A DNA stretch of 64,000 nucleotides, taken from Centroberyx gerrardi (Eukaryota; Chordata; Actinopteri; Beryciformes; Berycidae). Shown in pieces: positions 45,747 through 56,711 of this stretch (within the stretch, counting starts at the first letter, position 1; every line of letters begins with the position of its first letter). The notes below the pieces were generated by a model. The model was not told the DNA's origin. It made no database searches and saw nothing but the letters and a program-made list of their open reading frames with translations. The stretch is from contig NC_136019.1 in assembly GCF_048128805.1 (NCBI RefSeq), positions 17,567,381-17,631,380 on the forward strand, in the 5' to 3' direction. The position numbers were made by a program, and so were the translations under genes.

Positions 45747-47959
45747 TACTTATACCGTTAACTGCTTTCAAATAACCTGCATGCCAGCAGGGTGACGTGG
45801 CAATCTTTTAAAGCACCTTGACCAAATGCTCTGCTGATGACTCCCCCTAGTGAAAACTGAATTGTCGTACTTATGATCAACTAAGCGACTGGCCCGTGTA
45901 CTTCGTTTCGTACCTTTTTATTTTTCTCTCTCTCCCTTTTCCTTTATTTTTCATGGTCCACCAGATACGTTTTTGATCTGGTATTTAGATATGCGTGTTG
46001 GAGCAAACACAGAGCCTTTGCATTCAGTGCTGTACATTCCAATAAATTCGGATGTGCCTGTGGACATTGGCCTTTATCCGTTTCCTTCTTGGAGGTGGGG
46101 TTGGGTTGAGCTAGAACGGACAGAAGGGAGGATGGGCTGGGATTGGGATGCGTGGGTAGGAAGTTCTGGCTATGTATGCTGAAAATGACTGAATGTCAAC
46201 CAACCAATTATTTAATATATTGGATGTACTGGCTAAATTTGAAAACTAAATAAAAAATACTGATTTTAAAAAGCCAGTGCATATCCTGTACAGGCCCAAA
46301 ACATGTATTTAATTCAGTTCAATGCACTGAAGCACTGCAACACGGTTATCAGTTAAATCACCTAAATCCACTAACGATACCACAAGGTAATAATGTTACC
46401 TACCTTTAAAATTTGGTATGGTAGCAGAAGACGTGTTATCAAATTACTGTTTACAACTACCGTTACTAAAAATTGTGGAATATTTAGTTTCAGTAACAGG
46501 AGACTGTCAGATGGAGTACAATGCTGCTGGTCTACTGGTCTGCGGGTCGCCAAATGACAAACGTGACGTTTTGTGCACATCAAGCGGATTAGAGATAGAT
46601 TTAGATCAATTTGACCAACTTTTTATTTTGTGGCGGTGTACACATATGAGCCTATGTATGGGAAACACTGTATCTCGCAGGAAAAGAAACCCTCTAGAGG
46701 CCATTTCACAAAGCGCTGACAACTGACTGACTGACAGACCTGAATTTGCCTCCCGATGCCCGCAGGTACGCCATGGGAAAAAGCTGTGGAAAAACACAGA
46801 CCTTTTGTGTTTCTCAAAATGAAGACCACATTTCCCATAAACCCCACTGCATCCTGTTGCAAAGAGGATGTTGCTACTTGACCCCCCACCCCCTTCACCT
46901 CCCCAGCATTTGTTTTGAAGATCACGAAGAAAAATAAGACCCAATGCATTCTGACCAGGTAAGCTAAAAGCTGACAGTTTAAACTATGCAGTTAGAATAG
47001 AATAGTGGCACCCAGTGTCAAATGCAGTGTAGAGGCCTGTAGAGGCTGCCAGCCTTCGTGGAGATGGAGGGCAACTAAACCCCAAACTCAAATCTGGGTA
47101 AAGCCTGACATCTAATGGTAAATAGCAGGATACTGAAATTGCAATTTTCTATTGGCTGATCTTTGGTGCCAGGTGATGCCACCTTCTATCAAGTACAACA
47201 GGTGGTGACATCACCTGGCATCAGTTTTAGTTGGCCCAAGAACAGTTGTTTTTGTAAAAAACCTTTTCTGTTTATTTCACCTTTTCCTGAATTTGTTACC
47301 CGTATTCTAGGTTATTTGTTACCATCCTTGTGGGTCAATAAACCCCTTAATTTTGAGCATTCTACCTCATACCTCATATCTAGACTCATATCTATCTAAT
47401 TCCTGTGAAAAGCTAAACCTTTGACTTCCTGTTTCTCTGGAGAGTATGCAAGTAAACAACTTTTTCAATTCGACCAGGCTCTTATTGTGGTTTAAGTGTC
47501 TATAGTCAATGCCATTTAGTAATACTATACTATATCATTATATGTTATCATTTTTATTAACATAACAATGATAGGATAAACATTGAATGTAAAATGTAAT
47601 AATATAACATTGAATTATGACACTCTTTCTTGCCTCTCTCAGATGGTTTTCAGCCCATCTCAATCCAGAAAGCAAAGCTTAGAGACAATGTGACAATAGC
47701 GCTCCATTTCCGATACAAAGTTGAACTCTGCCAGGACTGTTAATCATAGAAAACCAAAATGAAATGTTTTTTACTTCATTGTTAACCAACAGATTTTATC
47801 CACTCGGCAGCCAATCAGGTATTCTGCAAGATGAATATGAGGAACCAATCAGAAACCTGACAGATCTGGCATGATGTAGGCAATGTTGCTCTTGATGAAT
47901 CTATTAAGACTGCTGTCGCTTCAATAAGTCAGAACTGCTGTGGAGAAGAAGCAGAACAA
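45747..47959 (+). promoter_or_regulatory. Upstream region of NITR gene E
   Basis: Noncoding. 45780-46190 is unassigned. 46190-46870 matches 53743-55165 upstream of G apart from one inserted element there. 46800-47030 matches 36640-36960 upstream of D and includes the empty site of the solo LTR at 47020-47030. 47330-47630 is shared with G and D. CCAAT boxes lie at 47811-47815 and 47845-47849, ahead of the leader exon. Confidence 0.55.
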
Positions 47960-50100
47960 ATGATGGAGCAAGGAGCAGGGAAGAAGATGGTCTATCTTCT
48001 AAATGTTTTTCTGATCTGTCATCTGTGTAAGTAACAAATTTCCACTTGTGGGATCTTTCATGAGAGTCTACATACAAATGTGATTATATGATTTCCTGCT
48101 TTTCTGTTTGTTTCAGGTGTGGCACAGTTCAATGACATCTCTCAGCCTGTTTCTTTCCAAACTGTGGAGCTGGGAGACCCAGTTACGATTGAATGTCAGA
48201 TAAACAGTGTTATAAAAAGTAGAGTATGGTACAAATTAACTACTGGGAGGAGAATACAGTGTGTGGCAACAATAGACACACAAAGAAATCAGATTAAATT
48301 TGGCAATCAGTTTAATCAATTTAATCACCGTTATTCAGTGAAACTTGACGGCATCAAAAATGACTTGAGAATATCTACTACAACATGGGGCGACAGTGGC
48401 ACATACTACTGTGGAGTGGTATATCAAAACTTCATCGAATTTGGACCAGGAACCTATTTGATGCTAGAAGGTATTTCATCTGTTCAGTTTACCATTAAAA
48501 CACTCACATCCCAAAAGTAAATTAACATGAATATGAACATGTCAGTGATAACATTCATTTGGTTTCTTTCCCAAGGTCCAAAGATGAACAGTGACTCTGT
48601 TGTTCAGCAGCCAGTGTCTAAGTCAGTCCAGCCAGGAGACTCTGTAACTCTCAACTGTTCTGTTCACACAGGCAACTGTGCAGAGGAATACACTAGTGTC
48701 TTTTGGCTGAAAAACTCACAAAATTCTGGCCGAGTAATGATTTACTACTCTGGAAATAAGAGCGACAACTGTGAGAAGACTGAGACTGGCTCTCAACAAA
48801 CTAGCTGTGTCTACAACCTTCCCAAGAAGAACCTCAGCTCTGCAGATGCTGGAACCTACTACTGCGTTGTGGCTTCATGTGGGGAGATCCTGTTTGGAAA
48901 TGGGACCGAGCTCAATATTAAAAGTGAAGGTAGGCAAAGGTAGATAAGACAAGGGTTTAATTTCAAGATGCTATATCTGGAATTTTGATGTGATAAAATT
49001 CCCTGATTGCAAAAATACAGATGACCCCATCCTCAATTTTTGAGCCAATGTCTTAAGATAGCTAATAACTCATATGATACATACACAGCAAACTTTCCAG
49101 TGTTCATAATGTTGATTTTTCAGTGACAGTTATTTGGAGTGTTGACTGGAGAGATATTTGTTCACTCATACAGCTGATATGGCTCTGGGGTGGGTGTCAA
49201 AACCACCGTCAAAATCTGTTAAATTATGGTGTGGATTTATATAAACACAGGCATAGTGTTGATTTTTACATTCAGTTTTATTAGCACCAACGATTGTTCT
49301 GTGTATCACACAAGTATTTTTATATTAATGTTTGCAATCATTCTGGGAGAGTGTACATCAGGCTTTTCTTTTTGCTAGGTATTGCACTTGCAGTTTTTTT
49401 TTTTTATTCTAAAGTTAAATACAGTAAGGTTTGTTTATTCTCTTTGCTGTGAAGGAAACTCCACCTTGACCACACCACTTGACTGGAATCCAATTGTTGT
49501 TGCACTGGCTTTATCAAACATCGTTCTTGGGATGGCAACGCTTCTACTTGTATGGGCACTTTGCAAGAGTCGGAGCAAAGATCCCACAGGTATTACAAAC
49601 AATGCATTATAAGTACATTATCAGCTCTACATTAGCTGTACATCTGTATCAGATGCAGAGTGACATTCTCTTATATTCTGTAAGAAATGGCATTAACAGT
49701 AGTTATCTTTGACTCTCTCTTCAGAGGAAACTGATGGATCTTCTGAAGGCAATCAGGTAATGCAATTTTTGCTTTTCTTTTTGCCTAAAATTGTTCATTT
49801 ATGCCTAAAGTTCTCTTATGTACTGTAATATAGTGTGTCTCGGTAACAAGCTCAACACCCACATTGCCACATGTAAACTTTGTATGGCCTGTCTTTTTTC
49901 TGCTACATGTTTCTGTCTCAAACTGTCAGAACAAGTCAGTAATACTTAATTTACATTTCCGTCTTCCTCAGACTAGTGATGCAGTTCACTATGCAGCAGT
50001 GAATTTGGCTCCCAGAAGCTCCTCCTCCAGGCCAGCCAAAGTGAAATACAGTAGAGACGATGTATTGTATTCTGAGGTCAGGCACCGTCAACAGGACTGA
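47960..50100 (+). CDS. NITR gene E: inhibitory-type receptor
   Basis: Six exons: 47960-48026 (signal), 48117-48470 (V), 48576-48929 (I), 49455-49589 (membrane), 49725-49756, 49972-50100, giving 356 residues. V is the longest of the group (extra residues around KFGNQFNQFNHRYS), with J-like FGPG and the RRIQC extra cysteine. The I domain has six cysteines but carries its own changes (AEEYTS, SGRVM, KSDNC). The donor after I differs from its paralogs: GTGAAG at the usual place is poor, and GTAGGC six bases later is better and in phase, adding two residues. ITIMs VHYAAV and VLYSEV are intact. It lies tail-to-tail with F. Confidence 0.87.
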
Positions 50101-50833
50101 GAGGTTTAGTCCTGGACAGGTGGAGATATGAGTGAGAATGAATATCAAATGTATATCTCTTGTTGACTCTCATACATAAAGAAGGTTAAAATATGACCAA
50201 AGACCTCGCTATTAAGTACTTTGTGAAACATGAACAAGCCAGCCACTTAGCACTTCTTCAGTGTAATTAAAGCTGTGCTAGGCAACTTCCACCTTTGCGT
50301 CTCCAAATGGCAGCGAGAGGTAACTGTTTGAATTTTTAGGACTTCAAAACCCAGAAATGATATAATGCAATGTCAGTAAACTGCCCACGGCACGCTCATG
50401 TTTACCAACCCAGCCGGTCTGTGATCATTTGGGAAGTTCTAATGTTGTTAAGACTGGAGTATTTTTACATTATCATCTTGCCTAGTGCAGCTTTACTGTA
50501 AGCTTCATAACAATGATAATGCAAGCAACTAGCTGACTTTTCTATATTGTGGTATTCTTAAATCCTTAAGCTAATGAAGATGCTTAAAATGCTACATTCA
50601 CATGCAACTTCATTGCATGTGTTAACCATGTTAAAAGAAACTGCATTTTTTCTCAAAATATATTTATTGAATGTCAGTTTATATAGACACAAATATTGAC
50701 AATGTCTTCATCAAAAATAAATTTTATGAGTCAGTCACAATGAAAGAAGAGTGCAATGTAATAAACACAATTTTATAAGTCTGTATTATAACATTGTAAT
50801 TAGCCTACTCTTCTGTGTAATTGCTGTTCATGT
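50101..50833. other. Intergenic region between convergent genes E and F
   Basis: Matches 58789-59533 between G and H. No separate gene. A minus-strand AATAAA (reads TTTATT at 50834-50839) could serve F. Confidence 0.6.
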
Positions 50834-50947
50834 TTTATTTCAGCTGTAATAAAAAATGTTTAAATGTGCAAGTCTGCACCTACAACTGAACCTGTTGAAC
50901 TTATTCACCTTAACCTGGACATTGCATACTCCAAACCAGACTCTGCA

Positions 50948-51808
50948 TCACTGAGTTTTCCAATTCTTAGTGAAGTAGGCCAAGAAACAAATGGTTAGAG
51001 AGAGCAAGAGAATCCCACTCCTAGTGATGGACAGACAGACTAAGATTCTCATGTGTGCTGTTAGATCTTCAACACCATTTTTAATATGCAGCTTGCTTCT
51101 GCTGCCAAACAGTATTTCCCCACACGAGGCCACGGCACAGTAGTAGGTCCCAGCATCAGAGGAGCTCAGGTTTGTCTTTTGCAAATGGTAGACACAGCTC
51201 TGTGAAGCAGACCCTGGTTTAGAGATCTCCTTACACCGATCCCCATGGATGTGAAGGACTCCTGGGCGAGATCCATGTCTGAACCAGTAGACACTGTGTT
51301 CTCCATCACAGGTCCCAGTTTGTACTGTACAGTTCAGAGTCACAGAGGCTCCTGGCTGGACGGACTCAGACACCGGCTGCTGGACAATCTCTATGAGGTT
51401 TGTTCCTGAAACCACAGGAAATAAATTAGCAGAGAAGCTGTTTAACGTAAATGAAAGCAGTGACTGTAATATTCCTAATAGAACTCTGTTTGGCCTTTCT
51501 AAGATTTTTATCAGATTCTATCATATTGGGCAAATAAATATGATCTAATTTTAGCTATTCTTCTATTCTTCTAGTATTCTTTTACCTTGAGTACGAGCTA
51601 ATGTGGATCAGAATAAACAAATAAATGAATCTGTATTGAAATGTGACTGTCTTTTATGTGCTGACTAGATCAGAAAGATGTAATGCTATAACAATATGCT
51701 CATATTCAAGGTTTAGCCTTAAAATTAGCATAATGGGCTCAATGTGCCCTGTCTACTGCTAAAGGTTCAACTTACACATTCCGCATAAGTATCATACAGG
51801 TCCATCAT
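50948..51808 (-). pseudogene. NITR gene F: V-less, leader-frameshifted copy of gene H
   Basis: Minus strand. Exons left: leader 51808-51776 and I-plus-membrane exon 51405-50948. Compared with H, the V exon is gone: 755 bases corresponding to H 60365-61119 are missing. The leader exon is 33 bases instead of 40, so it is out of frame and no longer hydrophobic (MMDLYDTYAEC). The I exon is intact, with six cysteines, but its J-like motif reads FGSRS instead of FGSGS. The membrane segment with central Arg and the seven-residue tail are as in H. Without a working leader it is unlikely to be surface-expressed. It could still be transcribed. Confidence 0.8.
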
Positions 51809-52431
51809 CTCAAAGGTGATAATCTTCTCAGGAACCGCTATGTTTTCGATGAAAGAAAAAAATAGCACCTCAAAAATGGGGTTATGTGTGATTGGTTGGT
51901 AAGAGGGCCGAGCATTGCTGACACTTCATTTTGAACATCCGTCTTGGCCTGAGTGGGAAATGAATAAATAAATATGGCACATGTGAAATGTAAGTTATTC
52001 CAAGTTTTTTGTGCTACAGATTGTCATATAGACAATTACACTATTTTGTAACAAAAATGTAGCTGCAAAGACATTGTTGTCACTTTTTGGGGGAGGGGGT
52101 TGAGAACAAAAGGCATGTCAAAATAGCCCTGTGGTGAGTTGAGCTAACCCAGATTTTGAGCACAGAAGGACTGACACATCCTACAGGTCTGAGACTCACA
52201 TCTTAACCTATTTAAACAATTTGTTTCTGAATGTTTTCAGAATCAGTTGGTGATGTTAGTTATACTGCAAATCTAATACAAAAGTAGCATTTTTACTTTT
52301 ACTTTATTTTTGTATAAGCCACAGGATACACATAAAAGCTACCTATATCATGGACTGAGTGGGTTGAATGTGCAGTTTCAATGGGGGTCTTAAGTCAACT
52401 TACAAGTAGAAGCAGGTTCTACATATGAGTC

Positions 52432-52481
<50 letters not shown>

Positions 52482-53740
52482 TCCTATGTGTTATGTTTTG
52501 CTATGACATTGACCACACAGGGTGGGGTGGGGGGGTGTAAACATATCACTTCCTGTGGCATGATTAACAGGAAGAACCACCTCAGTGTTGCATGAGAGCT
52601 GCTGAGATGAACATGAGTTGGTCTCACATTTGTAGCATCCAGTCTGAACGTCGACTCTAGCACTTTGAGCACTTGGAAACACACCTTAAACTGATCTTTG
52701 CTTTTTACAGGGAGCGTTTGCGTGCTGACGAAAGCTGGCACAACGACATCACCTGGCAGCACTGATCAACTAATAGTAAAATCTGTCTGCACAAAATTGA
52801 ACTGAATTGAATATGCATATGCAGTAATTTCTTCAGATTATGCTTACGTGGTGTTTACGCATTGTTCCCAACATTAATCATAAATAAATGTCAACACACC
52901 CCTGTTTGACCTGGTTTGGACATAAACGCCAATCATCATCATGGGTCAGGCAAGTTCTCTAACAGCGCCAAAGCAGCCGTTGCATCATTATGCACAGCTA
53001 TATATTGTGAGCCATAATAGTGTATTGATATTTAACATGAATAGGTTTAATTTATGATCCAATGTGCGTTGTTTCTTTTTCCCACATCACTGTACAATTT
53101 GGGTGACAATGTGTAAACCTATTTACTTGTGCTATAAAACATAGGATGTTAATGCACACATCTATAAATGTTATGATATGCAACTCTATTGAGACCTAAC
53201 AGGCTACTATGGTGCGCTGAAAAGAGTCACCCAAATTCTTTCTCTTTGCCACCTTGCTATATCACACCCAGCTTAGCAGACTCATAAAAGTCTGTGTACG
53301 CATGGTGTACAGCATCCATGGAGGTACACTCATTCTCATGGCACCTATAAATAACAATTTGTGTGGAAAGCAGCATATGCATTCTTTTTGTGTGTGGGCA
53401 TCATTTATACATCTGGCCCCTGGTCGTTGCCGCTGAACGGAGTTCAATTCCCAGCATTTACACCCGTAAGTCACATTTTCATTCTTATTTAACCATGACC
53501 AAGCCCTTTCCCTAACCTTAACCAAGTTGTTTTAGTTGCCTAAACTTAACCGTAACCTTAACCCTAACCTTAACCAAAGTTATTTTACTTGCCTAAACTT
53601 AACCGTTAGCCAACGTTTGGAACGTAATTCAGTTTGTGGTGGAGAAATGTTATTTTCCCATAATACGTGTCCACAGCATGTAAATCGGCATTTCAGAGTT
53701 CGTGTTCATTTCACGGATTTGTGTGAGATCATGTTGGCTG
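51809..53740. other. Upstream region of gene F and spacer
   Basis: 51809-52880 matches 61271-62086 plus 63474-63640 and 63880-63960 beside gene H. A GT microsatellite occupies 52434-52479. 53500-53600 has CCTTAACC/TAACCCTAACC-type repeats of the kind seen at 18715 and 26085. No gene recognised. Confidence 0.5.
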
Positions 53741-53923
53741 AAAATGACTTAATGTACCAATTATTGAATGTATTGGATGTCCTGGGTAACTTGAAAAACG
53801 AAATGAAAAATATTGTGTTTAAAAAACAAGCACAGATCCTGTACAGGTCCACAGCACGTGTGTTCAGTTCAATTCAATTCAATGCATTGAAGCATTGCCA
53901 CACGGTTATCGGTTAAATCATCT

Positions 53924-54654
53924 AATAGAGAGCCTAAGTCCCTCCCCTTCCGGTGGACCACCATGGGACCTTATTTCGGAAAAAATATGTACGGTAGTCA
54001 ACGGCGAGAGACAAATAATTGTTTGATCCCGTTTGAATTGTGCCATGAATTACACATATGATGTTTTGTCAATTTAAACGATAATTTTGCAAGTCAAGAA
54101 AGTCGCAGTTTGTGGTAAAACTGTTGAACTATAAGACTGTAAAAATACGTAATTAGAAAGACTACACACCCAAAAGTCGCGCAAGTGACGTAACTTCCTC
54201 TCTCCACAAGCTACCCAGAGCCGCTGAAGCTAAGTCCCTCTCAGATAGCAGGAGTATTATACACAACCTGGAAGGTAGACAGTAAGAATGGATTTAAACT
54301 GGTTTAGGATAGTTTTAGTACAGTGGGCGCTAACGTTAACTCGATGCCTGTGTGTTTCCTATGTTTCGTTCCATGTTGGTGTTGGTGACGTATATTGTGC
54401 GAGACGAGAGATGTAGTTCACTGAGCGGTTTCACACAAAACTAAACGTTACTTTACTGTTTTACAACAAACTGCGACTTTCTTGACTTGCAAAATTATCT
54501 TTTAAATTGACAAAACATCATATGTGTAAGTCATGGCACAATTCAAACGGGATCAAACAATTATTTGTCTCTCGCCGTTGACTACCATACATATTTTTTC
54601 CGAAATAAGGTCCCATGGGGGACAGCGGAAGGGGAGGGACTTAGGCTCTCTATT
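53924..54654. mobile_element. DNA element with inverted repeats of about 195 bases
   Basis: The left (TAGAGAGCCTAAGTCCCTCC from 53926) and right ends are inverted copies for about 195 bases with few mismatches, including TATTTCGGAAAAAATATGTA. The paralogous site upstream of E (ATCACCTAAATCCACTAACG, about 46355-46375) has no insert. No transposase inside, so non-autonomous. Superfamily not recognised. Confidence 0.8.
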
Positions 54655-55184
54655 CCACTAACGATACTTAAATACCACAAGGCAATAATGTTACCTACCA
54701 TGAAGGTTTGGAGGGCAGCAGAAGACGTGTTATCAAATTACTGTTTACAAATACTGTTACAAACCACAAATTATGGAATGTTAAGTTTCACTTTCACAAC
54801 AGGAGACTGTCAGATTGAGTATAATGCTGCTGGTCTACTAGTCTGTGCAGCGCCAAATGACAAACATGACGTGTTGTGCACATCAGACGGATTAGAGATC
54901 GATTTATTTCTATACATTGACCAACTTTTTATTTTGTGGCGGTGTGCACAGGTGAGCCAATGTATGGAAAACACTGCATCTCGCAGCGAACGACGCCCTC
55001 TAGAGGTCATCTCATGAAGCATTGATGACTGACGGACTGACATGACATTTCCCTTGTGAGGTCCTCGGCTGCGCCATGGGAAAAAGCCATGTAAAAACGC
55101 AGAACTTTTGTGTTTTTCAAAATTAAGACCACATTTCCCAAAAACCCCACTGCATCCTGTTGCAAAAATTATGTTATATGATGA

Positions 55185-55223
<39 letters not shown>

Positions 55224-56711
55224 TGTGATTTGATTATGTATATACAACTGACTATGTACTGTACTCCATTTGTTAAAAAAAAACACATTCCCTGTAAAAA
55301 ACCAAACAAAAAACTAAATAATAATAACTTAATAAAAGCTGCCTGAGCTTGAAAAAACAAACTAAAGACCTGTATGTCTACAGGCCCACGGCGCGTGTTC
55401 ACTTCAAATTCAATTCAATTCAATTCAATAATTCCACTAACGTTACTTAAATACCACAATGTAATAACGTTACCTAGCGCTAAGTTTGTAGGACAGCAGA
55501 AGACGATTATCAGGTTACTGTTTACAAATCCTGTTAGGCGTTAGGAGTTTGGAGCTAACTGTGGAATGTTAAGTTTCACTTTAGTTTTGACAACAGGAGG
55601 CTCTGTCTCCCGTTGCTCATCTCTAAGCCACAGCTGCCCTCTAGAGGCCATCTCAGGAAGCGTTACTAACTGCTGACTGCCTGCCTGCCTAACCTGAATA
55701 TGCCCCTCGATGCCCTCGGCTGAGCCGTGGGAAAACTATCAATACAGTCAGTGCAACGTTATAATCATTAGGCTACATATTTATAATGAAACAAAATATA
55801 TGAATCACGTATTTTTCCCATTGGAATAATATAGTGTTGTGTTTATACACAAGTTTTTATCTATTCTAGATTATCTCATATTTCTGACCCTCCTCTGGCG
55901 AGCCAAATCAAACGTCTTTGCGGGCCGAAACAGTTTGGGCACCCCTGTTCTATTGAGTACAACAATTGGTGACATCATCAGGCATCAGTTTTAGTTGGCC
56001 CAAGAACAGTTCTTTTCTGTCATTTTACCTTTTCCTGAATTTGTTACCCATATTCTAAGCTATTTGTTACCATCATTGTGGGTCAATAAACCCCTTAATT
56101 TTGAAAAGTCTACCTCATACCTCATATCTAGACTCATATCTATCTAATTCCTGTGAAAAGCTAAATCATTGTCTTCCTGTTTCTCTGGAGAGTATGCAAC
56201 TAACTACTTTTTCCATTCGACCGGCTCTTATTGTGGTTTAAGTGTCTATAGTCAATGCCATTTAGTAATACTATACTATATCATTATATGTTATCACTAT
56301 GTTATTAACATGACAATTATAGGATAAACATTGAATGCAAAATGTAATAATATAACACTGAATTATGACACTCCTTCTTTAGATGCCTCTCAGACACATG
56401 ATGCTTTTCAGCCCATCTCAATCCAGAAAGCAAGGCTTAGAGACAACGTGACAACAGCGCTCCATTTCCAATACAAAGTTGAACTCTGCCAGGACTGTTA
56501 ATCATAGAAAACAAAATGTTTTTTACTTCATTGTTAACCAACTGATTTTATCCACTCGGCAGCCAATCAGGTATTCTGCAAGATGAATATGATGAACCAA
56601 TCAGAAACCTGACAGATCTGGCATGATGTAGGCAATGTTGCTCTTGATGAATCTATTCAGACTGCTGTCGCTTCAATAAGTCAGAACTGCTGTGGAGAAG
56701 AAGCAGAACAA
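54655..56711 (+). promoter_or_regulatory. Upstream region of NITR gene G
   Basis: Noncoding. A segment of about 400 bases (54655-55080, beginning CACTAACGATACTT) has a second, shorter copy at 55435-55745 and a third upstream of E at 46370-46750. A TA microsatellite lies at 55184-55217. 55965-56700 matches the E and D upstream blocks. CCAAT boxes lie at 56563-56567 and 56597-56601. Confidence 0.55.

Noticed and set aside
52484-52762. Minus-strand 92-codon frame, also present near 63.3-63.6 kb
   Set aside because: Duplicated noncoding block. The frame is disrupted in the other copy by the hAT insertion and shows no domain or leader.
53530-53600. Interstitial telomere repeat (TAACCC)
   Set aside because: Only one or two TAACCCTAACC units within CCTTAACC text. 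This looks like a dispersed fish repeat, as at 18715 and 26085.
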